Of a stretch of DNA of 64,000 nt, positions 18,124-25,884 are shown in pieces; within the stretch, counting starts at the first letter, position 1, and each line of letters begins with the position of its first letter. The notes below the pieces were generated by a model, which saw only the letters and a list, made by a program, of their open reading frames with translations, was not told the origin of the DNA and searched no databases. Where the stretch lies: positions 230,144 to 294,143 of the forward strand of contig NZ_LNJZ01000005.1 in NCBI RefSeq assembly GCF_002866065.1. The letters run 5' to 3'. Source of the stretch: Thiopseudomonas denitrificans (GTDB lineage: Bacteria; Pseudomonadota; Gammaproteobacteria; Pseudomonadales; Pseudomonadaceae). A program made the position numbers and the translations under genes.

Positions 18124-18873
18124 TTAAAAACGGGCGTTGAACTCGTTGCCGTTGTTGTCCCGGGCCCAGAGCCGGGCTTGCTGTTCGCCCTTCAGGGCCA
18201 GGGTCAGGGTCGGGTTTTCACTGACCGAAGCAAACAGCTCGAAGTCGGCCAGCACCCGGCCGGACTCGTCACGCAGCTGGGCATGATCGACAAAGTACTC
18301 GGGGATGCCGCCGGACAGGCCGTTGTCCATCGGGTGGGAAATGCGCATGCGCAGAAAGCTGCTGTTGTCACGCAGGTGGCGTGCGCCAAAGATTTCACCC
18401 ACATGCTTTTCCCAGCCTTCCTCGGCGCGGATCACGCTGGGTGCGGTGCAGCCGCCACCGGCGGCTTCGATGTGCCCGGTGCCGACATGCCAGAGGCCGT
18501 CATCCTGCAGGAAGGCAGCACGAATAGGTGTGGCCTGCTCGACGCGGATACGCACGGCAATCAGGTTTTCCAGTTGTTCGCCGGGCGTCACCACCATGAT
18601 TTGCGGGATGGGATTGAGTTCGGCCCAGAGCATGATCTTGCGGGTGGTGCCGGGCAGGGCGCGGGCATCGATTTCGAGCGGAACCTGGCGCGCATCCTCG
18701 GCAAAGGGTGGCGTGTTGACCTGCACCCGGTCATCGAAGACGAATTCCTGGTTGTCCAGCAGGCGCTGGTGGTAGTAATCCCACATGGTGGAAGTGTGCC
18801 GGGACGTTTCCTCTGCATGGAGCAGGGTTGTGCAGGTGCCCAGGAGCAGGCCGGCTAAAAGTGATTTGTACAT
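18124..18873 (-). CDS. Quinoprotein dehydrogenase-associated SoxYZ-like carrier
   Basis: 249-aa exported protein that fuses a SoxY-like domain to a SoxZ-like domain. The signal peptide ends near LHA-EET. The GGGCTAPS sequence (about residues 140-147) corresponds to the SoxY swinging-arm GGC motif, whose Cys carries substrates covalently in sulfur oxidation. Here it sits internally, followed by the SoxZ-like half (SHPMDNGLSGGIPEYF, ending NEFNARF). GAGGT eight bases before the ATG at 18873 fixes the start over an upstream ATG. It is known from PQQ loci of many proteobacteria; what it carries is not established. Confidence 0.88.
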   Translation of the reverse strand: MYKSLLAGLLLGTCTTLLHAEETSRHTSTMWDYYHQRLLDNQEFVFDDRVQVNTPPFAEDARQVPLEIDARALPGTTRKIMLWAELNPIPQIMVVTPGEQLENLIAVRIRVEQATPIRAAFLQDDGLWHVGTGHIEAAGGGCTAPSVIRAEEGWEKHVGEIFGARHLRDNSSFLRMRISHPMDNGLSGGIPEYFVDHAQLRDESGRVLADFELFASVSENPTLTLALKGEQQARLWARDNNGNEFNARF

Positions 18874-18919
18874 GATGGTGGTACCTCGCTGGCCAGCAGG
18901 CCGGATGCCTGTAGATGAC

Positions 18920-18953
18920 AAAGCCCCGCACGCACAGGGTGCGCCGGGGCTTT
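18920..18953 (-). terminator. Partial terminator between exaB and the SoxYZ-like gene
   Basis: Read on the minus strand, AAAGCCCCG...CGGGGCTTT with an inner GCGCACC/GTGCGTG stem forms a strong hairpin with only a short T stretch. It probably reduces read-through from exaB into the two relay genes, so cytochrome is made in excess. Confidence 0.6.
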
Positions 18954-18970
18954 AGCATGGGACACGGGAG

Positions 18971-19402
18971 TTAGAGCGTGTCTTCGGCGCGTTGTTCGAT
19001 GTAGGTACGGATGGCCCAGAGTGCTTCCTGGCTCAGGTGCTCGGCCATGCGCGGCATGTAGATGGCGCCATTGCGCACCGCGCCGTTGATCACGCGCTCC
19101 TTGAACCACTCGTCGCCGTTGATGTCGGCGTCCAGCTCGCGCAGGTCCGGCGCGATGCCGCCGGACATGGCTTCCAGGCCATGGCAGCGGGCGCAGTTCT
19201 GGTTATAGGCGGAAGAACCGATCTGGATGGCGATGTCCTTGATGCCGGCATCGGCACTGCGGTAGGGGTTTTCCTCCAGCCATTCCTCGCCCAGCGGATC
19301 AAGGCCATCGGTATTGGCTCCCTGGGGAACGACATCACCGTGAGCCATGGCCAGGGTGGAGAAGGTGCCAGCCAGCAATGTGGCAAGAAGTGCTTTTTTC
19401 AT
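18971..19402 (-). CDS. exaB: Cytochrome c550 ExaB, electron acceptor of ethanol dehydrogenase
   Basis: Periplasmic monohaem c-type cytochrome of 143 aa that takes electrons from PQQH2 in ExaA. The signal peptide ends near AMA-HGDV. The haem site CARCHG is near residue 70 and the probable axial Met lies in IYMPRMAEHL near residue 115. It is divergent from exaA across a 324-bp control region, the arrangement known from P. aeruginosa and P. putida. It is followed by the two relay genes on the same strand after a hairpin. Confidence 0.93.
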   Translation of the reverse strand: MKKALLATLLAGTFSTLAMAHGDVVPQGANTDGLDPLGEEWLEENPYRSADAGIKDIAIQIGSSAYNQNCARCHGLEAMSGGIAPDLRELDADINGDEWFKERVINGAVRNGAIYMPRMAEHLSQEALWAIRTYIEQRAEDTL

Positions 19403-19502
19403 GGGTCGATACCTGTTTTGTTGTTATGCAGGAAGGCGACGGGGCGGTCCGGCGCTCGGTTGCTGGCATCTTATTGGGCGGGAGCGACCGGCAAGAAGTC
19501 TG

Positions 19503-19530
19503 CTTTGGTTGTTCGTATCTACTCCCTTGG
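19503..19530 (+). promoter_or_regulatory. Paired CTTTGG/CCTTGG motif in the exaB-exaA control region
   Basis: CTTTGG at 19503-19508 and CCTTGG at 19525-19530 are 22 bp apart, about 200 bases before exaA and 100 before exaB. The remainder of the gap (19403-19726) is AT-richer than its surroundings, with no ORF. In P. aeruginosa exaA is controlled by EraSR, and ErbR acts upstream in the cascade. Which of these would read this site is unknown. Confidence 0.4.
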
Positions 19531-19726
19531 TAGCGGGCTGGAAAGTAGTAAAAAACAGGGTAATGGTGCTAGTGCCAAATGACCCGCGGACTGGGAATTT
19601 TTCCCGTGACGATCGGGAATAAATCCGTATTCATTTTTGTGACGCTCTCACACTATGTAAGCCGTCAGGGCGAACCTCAGTGTCGCCACTGGATGACCCG
19701 AACAACAACAAATGGGAAGTATGACA

Positions 19727-21583
19727 ATGCCAAATGTAACCTTACTCGCCAAGAAGCCGCTTGCTACCGCTGTAGCCGGCTTTGTTCTGAGCGCCGGCCT
19801 GCTGGGTGCTTCTGCCGGATATGCCAAGCCCGTGACCTGGGAGGATATCGCCAACGACCACCTGACCACGTCCGACGTGCTGCAATACGGCATGGGCACC
19901 AATGCCCAGCGTTTCAGCCCGCTGGCGCAGGTCAACGACAAGAACGTATTCAAGCTGACGCCTGCCTGGTCCTATTCATTTGGTGACGAAAAGCAGCGCG
20001 GCCAAGAATCCCAGGCGCTGGTGCATGACGGTGTGGTTTATGTAACCGGCTCTTACTCGCGTATGTGGGCGCTGGATGCCAAGACCGGCGAAAAACTGTG
20101 GAGCTACAGCCACCGTCTGCCGGACGATATTCGTCCCTGCTGTGACGTGGTCAACCGTGGCGCCGCGATTTACGGCGACAAGGTTTACTTTGGTACGCTG
20201 GATGCCCGTGTGGTAGCACTGAACAAGGACACCGGCAAGGTGGTCTGGAACAAGAAGTTCGGTGATCACACCGCCGGTTACACCATGACCGGTGCGCCGA
20301 CCGTAGTAAAAGACGGCAAGACCGGCAAGGTTATGCTGATTCACGGTAGCTCCGGTGATGAATTTGGTGTGGTTGGCCAGCTGTTTGCCCGCGACCTGGA
20401 TACCGGTGAAGAGATCTGGATGCGTCCTTTTGTCGAGGGCCACATGGGTCGCCTCAACGGCAAGGACAGCACGCCGACCGGCGATGTGAAAGCACCGTCC
20501 TGGCCGGATGATCCCAACAGCCCGACCGGCAAGGCCGAAGCCTGGAGCCATGGTGGTGGCGCACCCTGGCAGAGCGCCAGCTTTGACGCGGCCAGCAACA
20601 CCATCATCGTCGGCGCGGGTAACCCTGCACCCTGGAACGGCTGGGCACGTACCGCCGAGGGCGGTGATCCGAAAGACTTCGACAGCCTGTACACTTCGGG
20701 TCAGGTGGGCGTAGACCCCAGCACCGGTGAAGTAAAGTGGTTCTACCAGCACACGCCAAACGATGCCTGGGATTTCTCCGGTAACAACGAGCTGGTTCTG
20801 TTTGACTTCAAAGACAAACAGGGCAAGAAAGGCACGGCTACCGCCCACGCCGACCGCAACGGTTTCTTCTATGTGGTGGACAGTGCTACCGGCAAGCTGA
20901 AAAACGCATTCCCTTTTGTTGACGGCATCACCTGGGCGTCCCATATCGATCTGGAAACCGGTCGTCCGGTTGAAGTTGAAGGCCAGCGTCCGCCCAAGCC
21001 CAAGGCTGGAGAAAAGCGCGGTGCATCGGTAGAGGTATCTCCGCCGTTCCTGGGTGGTAAAAACTGGAACCCGATGGCTTACAGCCAGGATACCGGCCTG
21101 TTCTACATTCCGGCCAACCACTGGAAAGAGGACTACTGGACCGAAGAAGTCAACTACAAGAAAGGCTCCGCCTACCTGGGCATGGGCTTCCGCATCAAGC
21201 GCCTGTATGACGATCACGTCGGCATCCTGCGTGCGATGGACCCGGCCACCGGCAAGGTAGCCTGGGAACACAAGGAAAAACTGCCGCTGTGGGCCGGTGT
21301 GCTGGCCACCAAGGGTAACGTAGTCTTTACCGGCACCAGTGACGGCTTCTTCAAGGCCTTCAACGCCAAAACCGGTGAAGAGCTGTGGAAGTTCCAGACT
21401 GGCTCCGGAATTATCTCTCCGCCCATCACCTGGGAACAGGATGGCGAACAGTACATCGGTGTGACCTCGGGTTACGGTGGCGCTGTTCCACTGTGGGGTG
21501 GCGACATGGCCGAGCTGACCAAGCCTGTAGCACAGGGCGGTTCGTTCTGGGTGTTCAAGCTGCCTAGCTGGGACAAGAAGTAA
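19727..21583 (+). CDS. exaA: PQQ-dependent ethanol dehydrogenase ExaA (quinoprotein)
   Basis: Periplasmic eight-bladed propeller enzyme that oxidises ethanol and other alcohols to aldehydes with PQQ. 618 aa with a signal peptide of about 33 residues ending ...GYA-KPVTW. The vicinal disulphide Cys pair sits in DIRPCCDVV, and the catalytic Asp in NDAWDFSGNNE. The residue two after this Asp is Ser, not the second Asp of lanthanide-type enzymes, so Ca2+ is expected. Repeated propeller tryptophan motifs are visible (DAKTGEKLWSY, DPATGKVAWEH, NAKTGEELWKF). Of three nearby in-frame ATGs I chose 19727, seven bases after GGGAAG. Confidence 0.96.
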   Translation: MPNVTLLAKKPLATAVAGFVLSAGLLGASAGYAKPVTWEDIANDHLTTSDVLQYGMGTNAQRFSPLAQVNDKNVFKLTPAWSYSFGDEKQRGQESQALVHDGVVYVTGSYSRMWALDAKTGEKLWSYSHRLPDDIRPCCDVVNRGAAIYGDKVYFGTLDARVVALNKDTGKVVWNKKFGDHTAGYTMTGAPTVVKDGKTGKVMLIHGSSGDEFGVVGQLFARDLDTGEEIWMRPFVEGHMGRLNGKDSTPTGDVKAPSWPDDPNSPTGKAEAWSHGGGAPWQSASFDAASNTIIVGAGNPAPWNGWARTAEGGDPKDFDSLYTSGQVGVDPSTGEVKWFYQHTPNDAWDFSGNNELVLFDFKDKQGKKGTATAHADRNGFFYVVDSATGKLKNAFPFVDGITWASHIDLETGRPVEVEGQRPPKPKAGEKRGASVEVSPPFLGGKNWNPMAYSQDTGLFYIPANHWKEDYWTEEVNYKKGSAYLGMGFRIKRLYDDHVGILRAMDPATGKVAWEHKEKLPLWAGVLATKGNVVFTGTSDGFFKAFNAKTGEELWKFQTGSGIISPPITWEQDGEQYIGVTSGYGGAVPLWGGDMAELTKPVAQGGSFWVFKLPSWDKK

Positions 21584-21595
21584 GACGTAACAACA

Positions 21596-21624
21596 AGGGG
21601 CAACCGTAAGGGTGCCCCTTTTTT
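21596..21624 (+). terminator. Terminator after exaA
   Basis: GGGGCAACC-GTAA-GGGTGCCCC followed by TTTTTT makes a strong intrinsic terminator ten bases beyond the exaA stop. It also separates exaA from the pentapeptide gene. Confidence 0.88.
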
Positions 21625-21641
21625 CACACGAGGATTGCAGC

Positions 21642-22307
21642 ATGATTCGACCACTACTGACGACACTGGCATTGAGTCTTAGCCTGGCTGTACACGCTGC
21701 CGAAGGCGATGTACAGATCAACGGCTGCACGCTGGTGCCCGGGGCGGACTGTTCCGGCAAGGATTTGCGTAATGCAGACCTGAGCAACATGGATCTGCGC
21801 CGCATCAATTTTAATGGTGCAGATTTGTCCGGTGCCGACCTGCGCCACGCCAATCTGGATCTGGCCAGCCTGGAAGAAACCAACCTGAGCCATGCCAACC
21901 TGACCCGCGCCAGTTTGCAGCAGGCCCGTTTGCGTATGGCCAATCTGTACAAGGCAAGACTGGTGGGCATTAATGCCTGGGGTATGACTGCACCTGCAGT
22001 GCGTGCGGAAAAAGCCAACTTTATGGGTGCCAATCTGCAATTTGCCCGCTTGTCCGGTGGCAAGCTGATGCATGCCAGCTTCGAGGCAGCCGATCTGGAA
22101 ATGGCCTGGTTTAACAAAACCGATATGACCCGGGCCAATATCCGGGATGCCAACCTGCAGGAAGCCAAGTTTGGCGAGGCCAATCTGCAGAAGGCAGTGA
22201 TGACCGGTGCACGCCGCCATTACGCGACTTTTGTCGGCACCTATATGGAAGGCTGCAAGGACTGCCCGCATGGCTGGGAAAAGAATATTTATTCCAAGGC
22301 CAATTAA
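21642..22307 (+). CDS. Exported pentapeptide-repeat protein of the ethanol-oxidation locus
   Basis: 221-aa protein with a signal peptide (MIRPLLTTLALSLSLAVHA) and a long run of A(D/N)LxX pentapeptide repeats (about residues 45-195), interrupted near 115-130 by an Ala/Trp-containing non-repeat segment. Such repeats form a right-handed quadrilateral beta-helix. Cys pairs flank the helix: NGC...ADC before it and GCKDCPHGW after it, so disulphides or metal binding are possible in the periplasm. A pentapeptide gene next to exaA also occurs in P. putida. The function is unknown. GAGGA lies seven bases before the ATG. Confidence 0.85.
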   Translation: MIRPLLTTLALSLSLAVHAAEGDVQINGCTLVPGADCSGKDLRNADLSNMDLRRINFNGADLSGADLRHANLDLASLEETNLSHANLTRASLQQARLRMANLYKARLVGINAWGMTAPAVRAEKANFMGANLQFARLSGGKLMHASFEAADLEMAWFNKTDMTRANIRDANLQEAKFGEANLQKAVMTGARRHYATFVGTYMEGCKDCPHGWEKNIYSKAN

Positions 22308-22320
22308 CGGTAGTACACAT

Positions 22321-22353
22321 AAAAAACCGCACCTTTTAGAGTGCGGTTTTTTA
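22321..22353. terminator. Bidirectional terminator between pentapeptide gene and eraR-like gene
   Basis: AAAAAACCGCAC-CTTTTAGA-GTGCGGTTTTTT is a symmetric hairpin with A-run and T-run flanks, serving both convergent genes. Confidence 0.93.
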
Positions 22354-22365
22354 TGTGTGTGTGGT

Positions 22366-23013
22366 TTATGAAACCCGGCTGGCCGTGTGCAGGATGCCCA
22401 GCTCCATGGCTAGATGTACCAGCTCGGCCTGATTGGCCGCCTGCAGCTTGTGTTTGACCTGGGTGCAATAGTTGGCGACTGTTTTACTGCTAATGCAGAG
22501 TTTTTCTGCAATGTGGGTGCCGGGTACGCCGCGTGCCAGCATGACAAACACTTCAAACTCACGGGCGGACAGTCCTTTGAGACGGAGGTCTTCTGCGCTG
22601 CCGCTGCCCTGACAGGCCAGTTCGGTGGCCAGGGACTGCTCGATATAGGGGTGGCCGGCCAGCAGGCGCTGAACCGCTTGAACCATGACGTGTGGTTCAC
22701 TGGCTTTGCCCACATAGCCACGTGCACCCTGAGCCATGGCCTGGCGCACCAGGGCCAGCTCGGTGTGTGCGCTAAAGAACAGTACCGGCAGCTGCGGTAA
22801 CCTTTGCAGCAGGCGACGACAGGTTTCCAGGCCGCTGATGCCGGGCAGGCTGATGTCCATGATGACCAGCCCGGGAATGCTGTGCTGCAGCAGCTCGCAA
22901 GCCTGTTCGCCACTGCCGGCCTGGCTGATATGCACGCCGGGCATGGCTGCCTCCAGTATATGGCGGCAGCCCTCGCGTACGACCGGGTGAGCATCGACCA
23001 GCAGGATTTTCAT
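22366..23013 (-). CDS. NarL/LuxR-family response regulator, EraR (ExaE)-like
   Basis: 215-aa two-domain response regulator. The receiver domain has VDAHPVVREG at the start (His where many have Asp), phospho-Asp in LVIMDISLPGI near residue 54, and the switch Lys replaced by a GYVGKASEP context near 105. The C-terminal LuxR helix-turn-helix reads LSAREFEVFVMLARG and KTVANYCTQVKHKL. In P. aeruginosa the ExaE/EraR regulator with its kinase ExaD/EraS drives exaA. The kinase gene is not adjacent here. GGAGA before the ATG at 23013 decides the start. EraR identity is inferred from position. Confidence 0.75.
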   Translation of the reverse strand: MKILLVDAHPVVREGCRHILEAAMPGVHISQAGSGEQACELLQHSIPGLVIMDISLPGISGLETCRRLLQRLPQLPVLFFSAHTELALVRQAMAQGARGYVGKASEPHVMVQAVQRLLAGHPYIEQSLATELACQGSGSAEDLRLKGLSAREFEVFVMLARGVPGTHIAEKLCISSKTVANYCTQVKHKLQAANQAELVHLAMELGILHTASRVS

Positions 23014-23081
23014 GGGTTCGTCTCCGGGCAGATGGAATCTCTGCTTCATCCTAGTGGAGGTTGCGGGACGGGCAGGCGCTA

Positions 23082-23160
23082 CTTTGGTGCCGGTTGTTTC
23101 CTGCTTTATGGCTGTTTTTTGCGTTTTGCGGGCAGATTGCGGGTAAAAACAGTACTTTGG
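23082..23160 (+). promoter_or_regulatory. Two CTTTGG motifs between eraR-like and CxxxCW genes
   Basis: TACTTTGGTGCC (core 23082-23087) and GTACTTTGGTACTG (core 23155-23160) lie in the 231-bp gap between the divergent genes, 73 bp apart (about seven helical turns). The second is nearly a perfect palindrome, GTAC...GTAC. They are the best matches to the motif seen in the rest of the island. Confidence 0.4.
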
Positions 23161-23244
23161 TACTGCCTGCGCAGGCTTAACGTACAGTTTAAGTGCCATG
23201 CCGCTTTGCTATTAAATGTAGCCAGAACCTTGGGAGGGCATGCA

Positions 23245-23811
23245 GTGAACAGGTTGGTCAGGGTTACATGGTTATGCATGGCTACGCTGATGTTGCAGCC
23301 GGTGCCGGCCCGGGGGGCGGACGGGCTGTTCAACGAGGATGGCTATCGGGCGGGCCTGTATCGCAGCCCGACGCCGCTGGAACACGAAGATGCGCAGGTG
23401 CTGGAACCGGAAGGGCTGCTGCAGCTGTTGCGCGAGCAGCCCGGCGTGGTGTTGATCGATGCCTACCGCAATCCATGGTTGCATGGCCGCTACACCCTGC
23501 CGGAAGAGCACCGCAATCTGCCGGGTTCGCTTTGGCTGGCCAACTGCGGTGATGGCAACCTGAGCAGCGACTGGGAGCGCCATTGTCGTGAGGCTTTGCA
23601 GCAGGCGACACGTGGCAATCGGGCACATCCACTGGTATTTTACTGCAGGTCCGATTGCTGGCTGGGCTGGAATGCGGCAAAGCGTGCCGCCAGCTGGGGC
23701 TACAGCCGGCTGTACTGGCTGCGCGATGGTATCGAGGCTTGGGAACAGGCGGGCCAGACACTGGAGCCGTCGCAACCGGTGCCGTACGCCGGGTCACAAC
23801 AAGAATTTTAA
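23245..23811 (+). CDS. PQQ-dependent catabolism-associated CxxxCW (rhodanese-like) protein
   Basis: 188-aa exported protein of the family named for PQQ-associated catabolism, with a rhodanese-like fold. The signal peptide is followed by GADGLFNEDGYRAG near residue 25 and the VVLIDAYRNPWL segment near 80. The redox/rhodanese loop FYCRSDCWLGWNAAKRA (about 135-151) has Cys-x3-Cys-Trp. GTG at 23245 is chosen because GGGAGG lies seven bases upstream and a good signal peptide follows; the reading frame is open much further upstream. It stands just before erbR and is probably cotranscribed. A role in redox maintenance of quinoproteins is only a guess. Confidence 0.83.
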   Translation: MNRLVRVTWLCMATLMLQPVPARGADGLFNEDGYRAGLYRSPTPLEHEDAQVLEPEGLLQLLREQPGVVLIDAYRNPWLHGRYTLPEEHRNLPGSLWLANCGDGNLSSDWERHCREALQQATRGNRAHPLVFYCRSDCWLGWNAAKRAASWGYSRLYWLRDGIEAWEQAGQTLEPSQPVPYAGSQQEF

Positions 23812-23829
23812 ATAGTGAGGGCAAGGGCC

Positions 23830-24492
23830 ATGTATAACATCTTGATAGCGGACGACCATCCGTTGTTTCGCGAAGCGATCTGCAGTGTCATCCGTGGCGG
23901 GTTTCCGGATTGCGAACTGGTCGAAACCGACAACCTGGACAATGCACTGGCAATTGCCCTGGAGCGGGATGACCTTGATCTGATCCTGCTGGACCTGAAC
24001 ATGCCGGGCATGCAGGGCCTGAATGGCCTGATGAGCATCCGCAACGAGGCACCGACCATTCCGGTGGTGATTGTATCGGCCGAGCAGGACAAGCATATTG
24101 TGCTGCAGGCCATCACCTACGGTGCCGTCGGCTTCATCACCAAGTCGACGCCACGCGAGCAGATGACCGCTGCGCTGGAGCAGGTCTTGCAGGGCAATGT
24201 GTACCTGCCGGCGGAGATCATCCGCGCCGAGAAATCTGCGTCGGTGCGTACACCCCGGGAAACCACAATTTCGCCCGAGCTGTTGCAGGCCCTGACTCGC
24301 CGCCAGCTGCTGGTGCTCGAACGCATGGCCAAGGGCGAGTCGAACAAGCAGATTGCCTATGCGCTGGACATTGCCGAAACCACGGTCAAGGCCCACGTGT
24401 CGGCGATTTTGCGCAAGCTCAATGCCACCAACCGGGTGCAGGCGATCCTGTCGGTCGGGGATATCGATTTTTCGACCTATTTACGACGCTGA
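23830..24492 (+). CDS. erbR: LuxR-type response regulator ErbR (AgmR)
   Basis: 220-aa NarL-type regulator that activates pqq genes and the ethanol oxidation cascade in P. aeruginosa (ErbR, formerly AgmR). The receiver has [12 protein letters not shown] at the start, phospho-Asp in [11 protein letters not shown] near residue 56, and Lys in [12 protein letters not shown] near 106. The LuxR helix-turn-helix is [24 protein letters not shown]...[13 protein letters not shown] near 155-200. It closely resembles the AgmR family over its full length. ATG 23830 is preferred to the in-frame GTG at 23815. It is followed by an intrinsic terminator. Confidence 0.9.
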   Translation: MYNILIADDHPLFREAICSVIRGGFPDCELVETDNLDNALAIALERDDLDLILLDLNMPGMQGLNGLMSIRNEAPTIPVVIVSAEQDKHIVLQAITYGAVGFITKSTPREQMTAALEQVLQGNVYLPAEIIRAEKSASVRTPRETTISPELLQALTRRQLLVLERMAKGESNKQIAYALDIAETTVKAHVSAILRKLNATNRVQAILSVGDIDFSTYLRR

Positions 24493-24507
24493 CGGCTGAT
24501 GTCGCAT

Positions 24508-24537
24508 AAAAAATCCCCGTCACTGACGGGGATTTTT
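24508..24537. terminator. Bidirectional terminator after erbR
   Basis: AAAAATCCCCGTCA / TGACGGGGATTTTT is a near-perfect hairpin between erbR and the convergent OsmC-like gene. Confidence 0.93.
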
Positions 24538-24554
24538 GCATGTTGCAGAACAGG

Positions 24555-24992
24555 TTATCCAGCCAGCCGGCTGACCACCGGTGTCTCGTTGGCCAGATTG
24601 TCCAGAATCGGGCAACGGGCCTCGATACGTTGCAGAAAATCCTGTTTGGCGGCATCGTCCAGATCAGCGTCGATCTCGACATTCAGGCGAATTTGCTGGA
24701 AGCCGGTGCGGGCGCTGGTTTCGCGGCCCAGCAGGCGGTCCGGATCGTAATCGGCTTCCACTTCAAAGCGCATGCCGCGCAGGTTGATTTTTTCCTGGTG
24801 GGCCATGATGCGGCCAATGCTGCCGACGCAGCCGGCATAGGCAGCCAGAATCAGTTCGGGCGGTGCCGGGCCAAGGTCGGCACCGCCGGCATTTTTGGGC
24901 TGGTCCATGAAGACTTTATGCTCGCCGCACATGATCTCGATGGTCATGCCGGCACCCATGTGGCCGGTGGCACGCAGGGTTTTCAACGCCAT
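24555..24992 (-). CDS. OsmC/Ohr family protein
   Basis: 145-aa OsmC-like protein, a family of small thiol-dependent peroxidases and related proteins. The GPAPPELILAAYAGCVG segment (about residues 42-58) carries the conserved Cys of the family, and RCPILDNLAN (about 128) carries the second C-terminal Cys with CP. This two-Cys pattern suggests a peroxide-reducing role, but many YhfA/OsmC paralogues are uncharacterised. It is a single gene convergent with erbR, marking the right border of the PQQ island. Confidence 0.8.
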   Translation of the reverse strand: MALKTLRATGHMGAGMTIEIMCGEHKVFMDQPKNAGGADLGPAPPELILAAYAGCVGSIGRIMAHQEKINLRGMRFEVEADYDPDRLLGRETSARTGFQQIRLNVEIDADLDDAAKQDFLQRIEARCPILDNLANETPVVSRLAG

Positions 24993-25147
24993 GATGTATT
25001 CCTCGCAGTTGAACGGTTATGTATCCGGATGGCGGGGAATTATATTGTGTATTTATATATTATGCAAATTGCATGTTTTTGTGCCCGCCCCGTTCCACTG
25101 CAGGAGCCAGGGCTGCAAGTGGCTGATCAGTCTGGCTGCCAGCGGCA

Positions 25148-25867
25148 TCAGCGAGCCAGCCCCCTGACCGGCTGACCATTAACCCGGCCATCCTGCAGCA
25201 TGATGGTGTATTCCTTGCCGTCGCGTTCGACCTGGTTCAGCTGCACCAGTAAATAGCCCCAGTCCCTGGCAAACCAGAGGGTGGTTTTGCGCTTGTTCTG
25301 GCCGGGGTCGCGGACCCGTTCGACCTTGACCGTATTCAGCGTGCCCAGCGGGGTTTCGATTGCCTCGTCGCCCAATATGCGGAAGTCGTAGGTGTCGAGG
25401 TCGTCACCGTCGAGCACTATATAGCTCAGGCTGTCTGCGCCCTGTGCCACATCCTGCTGCAGCGCCAGCTGGTAGCTGGATTTGTCCAGCACGCCGGCAT
25501 GCAATGGCAACTGATAGTCGCCATCCTTGTCCTTGCCGCTGACTTGCAGGGTGCTCCAGTCAAAGCTCTGACGGCTTTTTTTCGGTTTGCCCAGACCGGT
25601 GCGGTCGTATTTGTAGTGCAGAGGTTGCAGCTGGTTGTCCTGCAGGCGGAAGATGCTGGATTCGCTGACTCCGGCGACCAGCATCGAAGCCTTGAACGTC
25701 AGCTCCCAGTTGCCGTCGGCCTGTTGCCGGAGCGAGCGCTCGGCAGTGCCGGTGAAGGGCAGCTGCTTCCAGTCAGCGGTATAGCTGGCCTGAAAGGGTT
25801 GCAGGGGCTGGGCGTGCAGCACTGCGCTGAACGTCAGAAACAACAGGGGCAGAAAAGCACGCAACAT
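25148..25867 (-). CDS. DUF3108 periplasmic protein downstream of purN
   Basis: 239-aa exported protein with a signal peptide (cleavage near LHA-QPLQPF). Beta-rich body typical of DUF3108: the FQASYTADWKQLPFTGTAERSL start and the late LNTVKVERVRDPGQNKRKTTLWFARDWGYLLVQ block (about residues 180-215). It lies 17 bp after purN on the same strand, the same purM-purN-DUF3108 order as in P. aeruginosa. The function is unknown. Confidence 0.8.
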   Translation of the reverse strand: MLRAFLPLLFLTFSAVLHAQPLQPFQASYTADWKQLPFTGTAERSLRQQADGNWELTFKASMLVAGVSESSIFRLQDNQLQPLHYKYDRTGLGKPKKSRQSFDWSTLQVSGKDKDGDYQLPLHAGVLDKSSYQLALQQDVAQGADSLSYIVLDGDDLDTYDFRILGDEAIETPLGTLNTVKVERVRDPGQNKRKTTLWFARDWGYLLVQLNQVERDGKEYTIMLQDGRVNGQPVRGLAR

Positions 25868-25884
25868 TGGGGATAATCCTTAGG

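Noticed and set aside
20187-20197. Island motif TACTTTGGTAC inside exaA
   Set aside because: It encodes the conserved Tyr-Phe-Gly-Thr of the propeller and lies far from a start; treated as a coding coincidence and as a warning on motif specificity.
19976-22183. 735-codon open frame antisense to exaA and the pentapeptide gene
   Set aside because: It spans two clear genes and their terminator; no domain and no ribosome site.
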